DNA of 32,263 bases. It comes from Clostridiales bacterium (GTDB taxonomy: Bacteria > Bacillota > Clostridia > Christensenellales > Aristaeellaceae). Positions 14,995 to 23,520 of the stretch are shown here, in pieces (the first letter of the stretch is position 1; each line of letters opens with the position of its first letter). Under the pieces are notes generated by a model. The model searched no databases and was not told the DNA's origin. It was given only the letters and a program-made list of their open reading frames with translations. Where the stretch lies: assembly GCA_004556985.1 (NCBI GenBank), contig SFFC01000014.1:1-32263 (forward strand), read 5' to 3'. Made by a program: the position numbers and the translations under genes.

Positions 14995-16368
14995 ATGCAG
15001 GACAGAAACCGGGACATGGCCCGGAGGATTGCCGGGGAGGTCGCCCGGCAGGGCGGCCGGGTCTACTATGTGGGCGGCCTGGTGCGCGACCGGCTGCTGG
15101 GCCGGGAGAGCAAGGATATCGACATCGAGGTGCACGGCGTGACGCCGCAGGCGCTTTGCGCCATTCTGGACGGGCTTGGGGAGCGCACGCAGATGGGCGC
15201 CAGCTTCGGCGTCTACGGCCTGCGGCACTACGACCTGGACATCGCCATGCCGCGTCTGGAGTCGGCGACCGGCCGGGGCCACAAGGACTTTGAAATCTTC
15301 ACCGATCCCTTTCTGGGCGTATACAAGGCCGCGCAGCGCCGGGATTTCACCGTCAACGCGATGATGGAGGACGTGCTGACCGGGGAGATCGTCGATCCTT
15401 TTGGCGGGCAGGCGGATCTGCGTGCGGGCATCCTGCGCCACGTCAGCGCGCAGAGCTTCCCGGAGGATCCGCTCCGGGTGCTCCGCGCGGCGCAGTTCGC
15501 GGCCCGCTTCGGCTTCACCGTGGCGGGGGAGACCATCGACCTCTGCCGGGAGATGGATCTGACGGCGCTTGCCGGCGAGCGCGTCTTCGGCGAGCTGCAA
15601 AAGGCGCTGCTCAAGGCGCCCCGCCCCTCAGTCTTTTTCGAGGTGCTGCGGGAGATGGATCAGCTGCACACCTTCTTCCCGGAGGTAGAGGCGCTCATCG
15701 GCGTCACGCAGGAACCCCGGTTCCACCCCGAGGGCGACGTTTTCGCCCACACGATGCTGGTGCTCAACGCGGCAGCAGCGCTGCGGGAGCAGGCGCGCGA
15801 GCCGCTTCCCTTCATGCTCAGCGCGCTATGCCACGACTTCGGCAAGGTCAGCACCACCTGCGTGGTCGGCGGGCGGATCCGCTCCTTCGGGCACGATGAG
15901 GCAGGCGTCCCCCTGGCGGAGCGCTTCCTTGCCCGGCTCGCAGGCGGGGTGAAGCTGCGGCGCTATGTATGCAGCATGGTGCGCCTGCACATGCGCCCGC
16001 ACGCGCTCTGCCGCCAGCAGGCGGGGGAGAAGGCGCTCTGCCGTCTCTTCGACGCCAGCGAATGCCCGGAGGATCTGCTCCTGCTCAGCCGGGCGGACTG
16101 CATGGGCAGGGCGCTGTGCGCGGACGACGAAGCCGCGGAGCGGGCCCTGCGCGCGGGGCTTGCCCGTTACCGCGAGCTGATGGCCCGGCCGCATGTGACG
16201 GGCGCGGACCTGGTGGCGGCGGGCTTTGCGCCGGGCCCGGATTTCGGCGAGGCGCTGTCCCTGGCCCACAAGCTGCGCCTTTCGGGCGTCGGCCGGGAGG
16301 AGGCCCTGCGCCAGACTGCCGCCTTCCTCCGCCGGCGGCGGCCAAGGGCCGGTGGCGCTTCCGAATAA
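14995..16368 (+). CDS. cca: CCA tRNA nucleotidyltransferase with HD domain
   Basis: This 457-residue class II nucleotidyltransferase repairs or adds the CCA end of tRNAs in the cytosol. The head domain has the GG motif (YYVGGLVRDRLLG, Gly27-Gly28) and the catalytic DID (Asp41/Asp43). RRDFTVNAM and the EDPLRVLRAAQFAARFGF segment of the RNA-binding/neck domain follow. A C-terminal HD phosphohydrolase domain carries HTMLVL and His280-Asp281 in CHDFGK. Members of this family with the HD domain may also have phosphatase or phosphodiesterase activity. The frame is open from 14902, but the start at 14995 has GGGAGG upstream and begins the conserved region. It is monocistronic, with a strong terminator behind. 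A poly(A) polymerase role cannot be excluded from sequence alone. Confidence 0.85.
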   Translation: MQDRNRDMARRIAGEVARQGGRVYYVGGLVRDRLLGRESKDIDIEVHGVTPQALCAILDGLGERTQMGASFGVYGLRHYDLDIAMPRLESATGRGHKDFEIFTDPFLGVYKAAQRRDFTVNAMMEDVLTGEIVDPFGGQADLRAGILRHVSAQSFPEDPLRVLRAAQFAARFGFTVAGETIDLCREMDLTALAGERVFGELQKALLKAPRPSVFFEVLREMDQLHTFFPEVEALIGVTQEPRFHPEGDVFAHTMLVLNAAAALREQAREPLPFMLSALCHDFGKVSTTCVVGGRIRSFGHDEAGVPLAERFLARLAGGVKLRRYVCSMVRLHMRPHALCRQQAGEKALCRLFDASECPEDLLLLSRADCMGRALCADDEAAERALRAGLARYRELMARPHVTGADLVAAGFAPGPDFGEALSLAHKLRLSGVGREEALRQTAAFLRRRRPRAGGASE

Positions 16369-16390
16369 TTTTTGTACCATCGCACAAAAG

Positions 16391-16437
16391 CCTCCGCCGG
16401 AGCGCGCGCGAAGCGCTCCGGCGGAGGTCTTTTGTTT
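16391..16437 (+). terminator. Strong bidirectional terminator
   Basis: CCTCCGCCGGAGCG (16391-16404) pairs perfectly with CGCTCCGGCGGAGG (16414-16427), a 14-bp stem. It is followed by TCTTTTGTTT on the plus strand (ending cca) and by CTTTTGTG on the minus strand (ending the sugar ABC operon). Confidence 0.9.
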
Positions 16438-16462
16438 GAAGGAGAGGGAACCTCAGTTCAGT

Positions 16463-17740
16463 TTACAGGGACGCCGCATAATCCGTCCAGATCTGCTGAT
16501 ACATCTCAAAGAAGGTCGCGCGGTCGATCTGCTTGCCCACGTACAGGCTCCAGACCTCGCCGAGGGAATCCTTCACGCTGTCCGGCGTCCAGGGGGTCAT
16601 GGTCTCGTGGGACTTGCCGGAGGTCATGTAGGCGAAGACGTCCTTGCCCAGCGTGGACAGGTTGTCCAGCACCGCGGTGCTGTTGTGCGCCGGGATGTTG
16701 CCCATCTTCTCCTGATGCCAGGCCTGGGCGGTCTCGCTCTCGATCAGCCAGTCGAGGAACTTCTTGGCCTCGTCAACGTTCTTGCCGTCCTTGTAGACGC
16801 CGGCGTTGATCGTCGCCACCTGGAGCCTGTTCTTCGCGGCGTCGTTGGAGATCGGCTGCAGGCCCTGCACCACGTAATCGCACAGCGCCGGGTTCACGCC
16901 CAGAATGTTCGGGATCTCCCAGGAGCCCTCGTCGTCCTCCATCGCATACTCCTCCAGATAGAAGGCGTTGCGGCCGGTCCACTTGTCGGTGGAGAGGTAA
17001 TCCGGGTTGCAGTATTCGAGGATCAGGTCATAGTAGTCGAGCAGGTCGTTGAGGTCCGGGTCGTTCGCCAGATCCATGTCCACGCCGCTCTTGAGCTGCT
17101 CGTAGTAGCCCAGCGGATCCTCCTTGTTGGTGATCCAGATGGAGCCGATGTGGTTGGTCAGCGCGAGGCTGGTCTCCGCATAGTGCGCCATGAAGGGGTT
17201 GATGCCGGCGGCCTTGAGGTCGGCCAGGCACTGCGCGAGCTCTTCGCGGGTCTCCGGGGTCTTCTCCCAGCCGGCTTCCTTGAGCAGGCGCATGTTGTAG
17301 ATGATGCCCCAGCCCTCGACGTAGATCGGCATGACCTGGATGGTCTTGCCGCCGTCCACGGAGCAGCTCTGGCGCTGCGCGTCGGTCAGGTCGGCCGCCA
17401 TGTTCATGTCGCTCAGATCGGCAAGATAGTCGTTCCACATGCTGATCTGCTCGCCATAGCCGCAGCCGAAGATGTCCGGCATTTCGCCGGAAGCCAGCTT
17501 CGCCTTGAGGAGATCCCAATAGGTCGAAGAGGACGGGAATTCGTAATCGATCGTGCCGATCTGCGGATTCTCGGCCTTGTAGGCCTCGATCAGCTCGTCG
17601 AAGTTATCGGTCCACTGGCCCAGCGCGAGCATGATGGTCAGGTCAACCGAGCCGGGAGCCTTCTCTTCGGCCAGCGCGCCGCAGCAGACGGCGGTCACCA
17701 GCAGAGCAGTCACCAGGAACCACGTTGCGAGTTTCTTCAT
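16463..17740 (-). CDS. Sugar ABC transporter substrate-binding protein (family 1)
   Basis: This 425-residue exported binding protein has a signal peptide (MKKLATWFLVTALLVTAVCCGALA); the Cys pair there is not a clear lipobox. Family 1 features follow: VDLTIMLALGQWTDNFDELIEAYKAENP near the N-terminus, SGEMPDIFGCGYGEQ, a hinge region, and a C-terminal KKFLDWLIESETAQAWHQ helix pattern typical of carbohydrate binding proteins. It captures a sugar outside the membrane for the two permeases encoded upstream. It has a strong AAAGGAGGAAACG site. It is last in the operon, 65 bases after the second permease. No ATPase gene is linked, so a shared MsmX-type ATPase encoded elsewhere is expected. Confidence 0.9.
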   Translation of the reverse strand: MKKLATWFLVTALLVTAVCCGALAEEKAPGSVDLTIMLALGQWTDNFDELIEAYKAENPQIGTIDYEFPSSSTYWDLLKAKLASGEMPDIFGCGYGEQISMWNDYLADLSDMNMAADLTDAQRQSCSVDGGKTIQVMPIYVEGWGIIYNMRLLKEAGWEKTPETREELAQCLADLKAAGINPFMAHYAETSLALTNHIGSIWITNKEDPLGYYEQLKSGVDMDLANDPDLNDLLDYYDLILEYCNPDYLSTDKWTGRNAFYLEEYAMEDDEGSWEIPNILGVNPALCDYVVQGLQPISNDAAKNRLQVATINAGVYKDGKNVDEAKKFLDWLIESETAQAWHQEKMGNIPAHNSTAVLDNLSTLGKDVFAYMTSGKSHETMTPWTPDSVKDSLGEVWSLYVGKQIDRATFFEMYQQIWTDYAASL

Positions 17741-17805
17741 AGTCGTTTCCTCCTTTTTTCTTAACGGCCTCCGCCGCTAACTACGAGGTGACAGGGGGCG
17801 CGCGC

Positions 17806-18651
17806 TCAGCCCTTGACCGCGCCGGCAGAGGCGCCGGCCAGCACCTGCTTCTGCGCGATGACGAAGAAGATGAACAGCGGCAGGATGGAGAGCGTCAGCG
17901 CGGCGAGCGCGACGTCCCAGGCGAAAAACGCCTCGTTGAACAGGGACTGCATCGAGATCTGGATCGTCCGCAGGCTGTTCTTGGAGAGCACCATCTGGGT
18001 CATCAGGTAGTCGTTCCAGAACCAGAGGGTGTTAATCGTGGCGACGGTGAAGATCGAGCCCTTGATCTGCGGGAAGACGATCAGCCAGTACGTCCTGAAG
18101 GCGTTGCAGCCGTCGATCTTCGCCGCGCATTCGATCTCCTCCGGCACGGCCTTGACCGCGCCCGTGATGATGAACGTGCTCAGGGAGACCGTCATCGCCC
18201 AGAAGCAGACGACCATGCCCAGCAGGCTGTTGCTCAGGTGCAGCTTGGTGGTCAGGCGGGAGAAGGGGATCATCAGCGCCTGGAACGGGATGGCCATGAA
18301 CGCGATGATCACGAAGAAGCAGAGCCTGGTGAAGCGGTTGGGGTGGCGCGTGATCCAGTAGCCGGTCATGCCGCAGAAGACGACGCCGCCGAAGTTCGAA
18401 AAGACGGAGATGATCGCCGTGTTCTTGAGCGAGCTGCCGAAGTTCAGCCTGCGCCAGGCCTCATGGTAGTTGTAAGTCGTAAACGAGGAGCCCGGCCAGG
18501 CGAAGATGTCCCGGGAGATCTCCGCGTAGGGCTTGAACGAGTTGACGATGATGATGTAAAACGGAACCAGGGTCAGGCACAGGCACGCGGCCAGGAACAG
18601 CGTCCACAGCGCGGTATTCGTCTGATTGCGCCTCTTCAGGCTGAGCGTCAT
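17806..18651 (-). CDS. Sugar ABC transporter permease, MalG/LplC type
   Basis: This 281-residue inner-membrane permease has about six membrane segments. It starts MTLSLKRRNQTN, has FYIIIVNSFKPYAEI after the first segment, and carries the EAA loop (EEIECAAKIDGCNAFRTYWLIVFPQIKG) that contacts the ATPase. It ends DVALAALTLSILPLFIFFVIAQKQVLAGASAGAVKG, as in the LplC/YtcP family. The start at 18651 shares one base with the stop of the first permease (TGATG) and has AAGGAGGTG upstream, so the two are translationally coupled. It forms the channel with the product of 18651-19544. Confidence 0.9.
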   Translation of the reverse strand: MTLSLKRRNQTNTALWTLFLAACLCLTLVPFYIIIVNSFKPYAEISRDIFAWPGSSFTTYNYHEAWRRLNFGSSLKNTAIISVFSNFGGVVFCGMTGYWITRHPNRFTRLCFFVIIAFMAIPFQALMIPFSRLTTKLHLSNSLLGMVVCFWAMTVSLSTFIITGAVKAVPEEIECAAKIDGCNAFRTYWLIVFPQIKGSIFTVATINTLWFWNDYLMTQMVLSKNSLRTIQISMQSLFNEAFFAWDVALAALTLSILPLFIFFVIAQKQVLAGASAGAVKG

Positions 18652-19544
18652 CACTGGGACACCTCCTTCTTCGAGGTCAGCGCAACCTGCAGCAGGCTGA
18701 TGACCGCAATCACAATCACCAGAATCATCGCCTTGGCGGAGCCGTAGCCCAGCTGGTTCGACGAGAAGGCCGTCTGATAGACGTTCATCGTCACGGCCTC
18801 GGAGAGGCGGAACGGATTGCCGTTGGTCAGGGAGATGTTCAGGTCGTACATCCTCAGGCTGTTGACGATGCTCAGGAACAGGCCCTGCGTCACGGACGGC
18901 ATAATCAGCGGAAGGATGACCTTGAAGAGGATGTGGCGGGATTTCGCGCCGTCGACAACGGCCGCCTCGATGTAGTCCGTGGAGACCGACGTCAGGCCCG
19001 CCAGATAGATGATCATCATGTAGCCCGAGGAGCTCCAGGTCATGACGATGACCAGCGCCCAGAAGGAGGAGCTCGCCGTCGTGAACCACATCTGCGAGAA
19101 CCAGTCGACGCCTGTCAGCTGGCCGATCACGGGGAACAGATTCTGAAAGATGAACCGCCAGACGAAGCCGAGGATGACGCCGCCGACGATCTTGGGCATG
19201 TAGAAGCCCGCGCGCATGAAGTTGCGCATGGGAATGCTCTTGGAGAGGCCGTAGGCCCAGATGAAGCCGATGGTGTTGGAAAAGATCGTGACAAAGAACG
19301 CGAACTTGATCGTGAACCACATCGACGTCCAGAACTTCGTATCGGAGAAGACCTTGACGTAGTTGGCGACGCCCAACACGTCATAGTCCGCCTTGATGCC
19401 GTTCCAGTTGGTGAACGAATACCAGATCTGCTGAAAGAACGGCGTCAGGCAGAGCACGACAAACAGAATGAGCGCCGGCGCCATGAAGATCACATAATCC
19501 AGCGCCTCGAGCGTCTTTCTTTTGAATCGGCTGACTGACTGCAT
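18651..19544 (-). CDS. Sugar ABC transporter permease, MalF/LplB type
   Basis: This 297-residue inner-membrane permease has six predicted membrane segments. It begins with a basic N-terminus and PALILFVVLCLTPFFQQIWYSF. The cytoplasmic EAA motif reads DYIEAAVVDGAKSRHILFKVILPLIMPS. It is the first gene of the three-gene sugar uptake operon. GAAGGG lies about seven bases before the ATG. The promoter region (19633-19661) faces a YesM/YesN-like two-component system transcribed the other way, an arrangement typical of Clostridia and Bacillus loci for plant or host glycan uptake. The sugar is unknown. Confidence 0.9.
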   Translation of the reverse strand: MQSVSRFKRKTLEALDYVIFMAPALILFVVLCLTPFFQQIWYSFTNWNGIKADYDVLGVANYVKVFSDTKFWTSMWFTIKFAFFVTIFSNTIGFIWAYGLSKSIPMRNFMRAGFYMPKIVGGVILGFVWRFIFQNLFPVIGQLTGVDWFSQMWFTTASSSFWALVIVMTWSSSGYMMIIYLAGLTSVSTDYIEAAVVDGAKSRHILFKVILPLIMPSVTQGLFLSIVNSLRMYDLNISLTNGNPFRLSEAVTMNVYQTAFSSNQLGYGSAKAMILVIVIAVISLLQVALTSKKEVSQ

Positions 19545-19632
19545 TGCAAAATCCCTTCTTCGTTGTTCGTCTTTTCGTCAGCAGCCTGCGCATCGGCCTC
19601 CTGCGCAGCCTGCCTATCCCGATGTTTATTTT

Positions 19633-19661
19633 ATTATGGCAAAAAATTTTGCGTATTGAAA
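19633..19661 (-). promoter_or_regulatory. Promoter of the sugar ABC operon with a palindrome in its spacer
   Basis: On the minus strand TTTCAA (19661-19656), 17-base spacer and CATAAT (19638-19633) make a modest promoter, about 90 bases before the permease start. The spacer holds GCAAAAAATTTTGC (19639-19652, plus strand), an inverted repeat of GCAAAA/TTTTGC that touches the -10 box. A weak -35 with a palindrome beside it fits a promoter controlled by the YesN-like regulator, but that is inference. Confidence 0.5.
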
Positions 19662-19789
19662 CAAAGGGATTTGACTTTTCGCGGTGATTATTTTGACAAT
19701 TTCTCCCATTTCCATCGCCCTTTTTTGCCCGTACTATGCAGTTTCTCCCAACAGAAACACCGCCTTTGTCCTATACAATCAGATAAGGG

Positions 19790-19818
19790 TTTACAATATT
19801 TCACCCCTCGCGTATAAT
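19790..19818 (+). promoter_or_regulatory. Promoter of the YesM/YesN-like two-component operon
   Basis: TTTACA (19790-19795), a 17-base spacer and a perfect TATAAT (19813-19818) lie about 50 bases before the kinase start codon. Confidence 0.8.
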
Positions 19819-19866
19819 GTTCGTATTGACGCAACATTTCCCGCTCGTGCCCTCGGAGGTATCGCC

Positions 19867-21855
19867 ATGCATTCGTCCTCTTTCCCGGGGAAATACTTCT
19901 CCATCAAGAAAAAGGTTCTGATCGCCTTTCTCGGCGTCGTGCTTCTCGTGCTGCTGTGCTATGCCGTGTTCTTCTCCTGCTACACCTTCAACGCCGCCAT
20001 CGAGCGCTACAACGCCCAGATCGCGCAGGTCGGCAACGCGCTCTCGGAGAACCTGCAGTACTTCCTCTCCTCCTGCGTCGATTCCGTGCGCAGCATCTAC
20101 TACAACGAGTCGATGATCGCGCTGCTCTGCGACAGCAGCGCCAATTTCATCAACAGCGAATCCGCCGATTCCCAAAGGCTCTTCTCCTACATGCTCAGCA
20201 TCTACGCCGCCGCGCCCCGCGCGCTGCAGATCCATCTGTACGCCTACAACGCCCAGCGCTCCTTTCTGATCACCACGGACAACCTCCAGCGCTACATGAA
20301 CTTCCTGCACGGGGACACCTTTACCTCCCAGTTTCCGGACCGCCCCGCCTCCCTCTCCTCCCTCTCTGTCTGGGTCGAGAGCACCCATCCCGTGCATTCC
20401 TACGGCCATTTCACGCAGTCCCGCGCCAACCGCAGCCCCGGCGTCTTCACCATCAACATCCCGATCTTCAAGCTGCCCAGCCGGGCCTCGGTCATCGGCC
20501 TGCTCTCCGTGGACATCTCCACCGAATACATCAACGACGTCTGCGGCTTCAACGAGACGGAGGACTCCCAGATTTTCATTCTGGACGACCAGCAGAACTT
20601 CGTCTACGCCTCCCAGAGCCAGTTGATCGGCGCGAACGCGAAGGACGCGCCCGCCGACCTGACCGACCTGCTCCTTTCGCCGCAGGACGACGGGGAATAC
20701 TCGCTGCGCAACGGCTGCCTCGTGCGCAGCTGGAGCATCGGCAGCGACTACTGCAGCTGGACGCTGTACTCCGTCAGCACGATCGACTACGTCACCCACG
20801 ACATGGTCATCTCCCAGATCGCCCTGATCGTCACCTTCATCCTGCTGGTCATCCTCATGTCCGTGCTGCTCTATCTGATCCTGCTGCGCTACCTCAACCC
20901 GCTCAGCCGGATCGCCACGTTCATCCGCATCAACACCTCGCAGAGCAACTACAACCTCAACAACCGCCTCGCCCCGTATCTGCGCTACAAGGAGAACGAC
21001 GAGGTCTCCCTGCTCATCAGCAGCATCGACTCCATGCTCAAAACGATCAGCAGCTCGATGGTGCATCAGTACCAGCTCGCGCTGGCCAACGAGCAGCTCA
21101 ACCTGCGCTCCCTGCAGGCGCAGATCAACCCGCATTTCATCTACAACACGCTGCAGTGCATCGCCGGCAAGTCGATCGAGCACGGCGACATGGAGACCTA
21201 TTCCTGCATCGCCTCCTTCGGCCAGCTTCTGCAATACGCGATGGAGTTTGACAGCGGCGTAACCCTCGAGCAGGAGATCCAGCACATCCGCCGCTACATC
21301 GACCTGCAGTCCATCCGCTTCGGCAGCGCGGTGCGCTTTGACGTGGAGGCGGATCCCGCCGTGCTGGGCGTCAGCGTCCCCCGGATGTTCCTGCAGCCCC
21401 TCGCCGAAAACTCCATCATCCACGGGCATCTGTGCGAAAAGCCCGGCGGGCGCATCGTGCTGCGCGTCGGCCGCCGGGACAATCTGCTGCTCGTCATCCT
21501 GGAGGACAACGGCGTCCCCGTGGAGGAAAAGACGGCGCAGGCGCTCATGCGCAAGGCGGAGGAGACCTTTGAAAACTACAAGCAGCTCCAGAATCCGCCC
21601 GTATGCGGCAGCGACATGAGCGATCTGCATCGGTATTCCGAAAACCTGCTGGATACCTCCCGCAAGGGGCATATCGGCCTGATGAACGTCTACATGCGTA
21701 TTCTCCTGTTCTTCAGCCACGACAGCCGCCTCTCCATCGGGAAAAACGACCTGGGCGGCACGACCATCCGCATCAGCATCCCGGTCTCCAGCCTCTCGCA
21801 AAAGGATCAGGCCGCCGTCTCCCAGACTGCGAAGGAAAGGAGGGATAGCGAATGA
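19867..21855 (+). CDS. Sensor histidine kinase, YesM/LytS type
   Basis: This 662-residue membrane kinase has a first membrane segment at about residues 14-38. A large outside sensor domain of dCACHE type follows to about 310, with SVDISTEYIND and IFILDDQQNFVYASQ as its membrane-proximal part. The second membrane segment is at about 316-340, and a HAMP-like stretch comes next. The phosphoacceptor is His423 in QINPHFIYNTLQ, the mark of the His_kinase family (HPK7/8). The ATPase domain has Asn515 (LAENSIIHGH), Asp547 (LEDNGVP) and a final GHIGLMNVYMRI. The start at 19867 has GGAGGTATCGCC upstream; the longer open frame precedes the promoter. The stop overlaps the regulator start by ATGA. It probably senses a sugar, possibly through the neighbouring binding protein, and controls the divergent transporter. 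Confidence 0.92.
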   Translation: MHSSSFPGKYFSIKKKVLIAFLGVVLLVLLCYAVFFSCYTFNAAIERYNAQIAQVGNALSENLQYFLSSCVDSVRSIYYNESMIALLCDSSANFINSESADSQRLFSYMLSIYAAAPRALQIHLYAYNAQRSFLITTDNLQRYMNFLHGDTFTSQFPDRPASLSSLSVWVESTHPVHSYGHFTQSRANRSPGVFTINIPIFKLPSRASVIGLLSVDISTEYINDVCGFNETEDSQIFILDDQQNFVYASQSQLIGANAKDAPADLTDLLLSPQDDGEYSLRNGCLVRSWSIGSDYCSWTLYSVSTIDYVTHDMVISQIALIVTFILLVILMSVLLYLILLRYLNPLSRIATFIRINTSQSNYNLNNRLAPYLRYKENDEVSLLISSIDSMLKTISSSMVHQYQLALANEQLNLRSLQAQINPHFIYNTLQCIAGKSIEHGDMETYSCIASFGQLLQYAMEFDSGVTLEQEIQHIRRYIDLQSIRFGSAVRFDVEADPAVLGVSVPRMFLQPLAENSIIHGHLCEKPGGRIVLRVGRRDNLLLVILEDNGVPVEEKTAQALMRKAEETFENYKQLQNPPVCGSDMSDLHRYSENLLDTSRKGHIGLMNVYMRILLFFSHDSRLSIGKNDLGGTTIRISIPVSSLSQKDQAAVSQTAKERRDSE

Positions 21856-23462
21856 AGCTGCTGCTGGTCGACGACGAAAAGCACGTCATCACCGCCCTGC
21901 GCAGGCTGATTCCCGCCGAGCGCTTCCACATCGACGAGATCCTCTCCACGCAGTCCTACGAGGAGGCGAAGGTGCTGCTGGAAAAGGAGCGCCCGGAAAT
22001 CGCCATCGTGGACATCATCCTGCAGAACCACTTCGGCACGGGGCTCATGTCCTTCGTGCAGAACAAGCGTCTGCCCACCCAGATCATCGCGATCTCCGGC
22101 CACAGCGACTATGAATACGTCCGCGCCATGCTCATCAACGGCGCCATCGACTACCTGCTCAAGCCCATCGAGCCCTCGGCGCTCAACGCGGCGCTCGAGA
22201 AGGCGGCCGCGCGCATCGCCGCGCACAGCGCGCCGGATGCGCCCGAGAGACGCCCCGCCGTCCGCCAGGATCAGCTCTCCCACAGCATCCGCCAGTTTCT
22301 CACCGGGCTGCTGGACGAGGGGGAGAGCGACGAGCTGCGCCGCAAGTGGGAGACGCAGGCGCTGCCCTTTTCCGGTCTGGAGCGCTGCACGCTGCTGTAT
22401 TACAGCGTGGATGCCTTCCCCATGTGCTCCACGGCCTTCGAGCAGCATCTCAACGGCTTCGAGGAGAAGATCCGCCATCACCTGGCGGTCTCCGGCAGCG
22501 GCTTCTTCCTGCGCCGCCTGGGCGGGCAGAACACGCGCATCCTCCTCTTTGCGCAGAGCGACCGCCATCTTCTGACCGTCAGAAATATCCTGCTCGACGC
22601 CTTCGGCATGAACCTGCTCTCCTTCCACATGGGCTGCGTGCGCAGCTTCTCCTTCCCGCAGGACTTCCGCGACGCCTTCCTGCTCGCGCAGCAGTGCTTC
22701 CTCTCCGCCGACTGCCATACGGTCACGGAGATCCTCTCCGAGACGCCCTACTTCAGCCGCCGGGAGACGCTGATGCCCGGTAGCCCGCTGATCCGGGACA
22801 CGCTCTCCTGCATCGTCATCGCGGACGCGGACGGCCTCTTCCGGCTCCTTCAGCAGTGGCTCTCCCCCGTGCTGGCCACGGACAGCCTGCCGCTGGGCCT
22901 CGTCTTCGAGCTGATCGACTGCTTCCAGGACATGCGCAGGCAGTGGATCGCGCGCCTTCAGGCGGAATTTCCCGACTTTGCCCCGCCCCCGCAGGACAGC
23001 ATCACCTACGCCAACCTGCTCGACGAGCATCTCGACTTCTCCTGCGACATGCTGACGGCGAGCTTTGCGCATCATGCGCGCAGCTTCGCGCTCGACGCCG
23101 CCGGCTTCCTGGAGGAAAAGGATCTCTTCCAGCGCATCGCCCTCTACATCCGCCTCAACTACGACAAGCCCTTCAGCCAGACGGAATACGCGCGCCTCTT
23201 CCACATCAACCGGGACTACCTCAGCCGCAAATTCAAGTCGATCCACGGCGAGGGCATGGTCTCCTATGTCAACCGCCTGCGCATCGAGGAGGCCGCGCGC
23301 CTGCCGAGCGGCTCCTCCCTGCGGATCCGGGAGATCGCCTTTCAGACCGGCTTCAGCGACGAGAAATACTTCACCAAGCAGTTCAAGGCCGCGATGAACA
23401 TTCTGCCCAGCGACTACCGCGCGCTCATGAACCCCGACTTCCGGGCCGAGGAGGAGCCCTGA
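21852..23462 (+). CDS. Response regulator, YesN type with AraC DNA-binding domain
   Basis: This 536-residue cytosolic transcription factor has an N-terminal receiver domain with Asp7/Asp8, phosphorylated Asp54 (IAIVDIIL), Ser82 and Lys104 (YLLKPIEP). A middle region of about 300 residues of unassigned structure follows, as in YesN relatives. A C-terminal AraC-type helix-turn-helix pair ends it (KPFSQTEYARLFHINRDYLSRKFK, then LRIREIAFQTGFSDEKYFTKQFK). It is coupled to the kinase by an ATGA overlap. By analogy with other YesMN systems it should activate the divergent sugar transporter operon. Confidence 0.92.
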   Translation: MKLLLVDDEKHVITALRRLIPAERFHIDEILSTQSYEEAKVLLEKERPEIAIVDIILQNHFGTGLMSFVQNKRLPTQIIAISGHSDYEYVRAMLINGAIDYLLKPIEPSALNAALEKAAARIAAHSAPDAPERRPAVRQDQLSHSIRQFLTGLLDEGESDELRRKWETQALPFSGLERCTLLYYSVDAFPMCSTAFEQHLNGFEEKIRHHLAVSGSGFFLRRLGGQNTRILLFAQSDRHLLTVRNILLDAFGMNLLSFHMGCVRSFSFPQDFRDAFLLAQQCFLSADCHTVTEILSETPYFSRRETLMPGSPLIRDTLSCIVIADADGLFRLLQQWLSPVLATDSLPLGLVFELIDCFQDMRRQWIARLQAEFPDFAPPPQDSITYANLLDEHLDFSCDMLTASFAHHARSFALDAAGFLEEKDLFQRIALYIRLNYDKPFSQTEYARLFHINRDYLSRKFKSIHGEGMVSYVNRLRIEEAARLPSGSSLRIREIAFQTGFSDEKYFTKQFKAAMNILPSDYRALMNPDFRAEEEP

Positions 23463-23478
23463 GCCTCCCGCCAAATCA

Positions 23479-23520
23479 AGAGCACCCTCCGGGACCGGCG
23501 TGCCCGAAGGGTACTCTTTT
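23479..23520 (+). terminator. Terminator between convergent regulator and MATE genes
   Basis: AGAG-ACCCT-CGGG (from 23479) pairs with CCCG-AGGGT-CTCT (to 23517), with single mismatches, and TTTT follows on the plus strand. On the minus strand the same hairpin lies just past the MATE stop and is followed by TTGATTTGG, so it may serve both genes. Confidence 0.75.

Larger units (their letters stand above)
19545..19866. other. Intergenic region between divergent sugar transporter and two-component system
   Basis: This stretch of 322 bases is AT-rich compared with its surroundings and holds two divergent promoters, listed separately. It has no supported gene. Between the promoters a TTGACT and a TTGACA (about 19671 and 19693, plus strand) lack matching -10 elements at the right distance. 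Confidence 0.7.

Noticed and set aside
19801..21801. Minus-strand open frame of 666 codons opposite the histidine kinase
   Set aside because: Antisense to a textbook kinase, with repetitive acidic and Val-rich translation typical of shadows.
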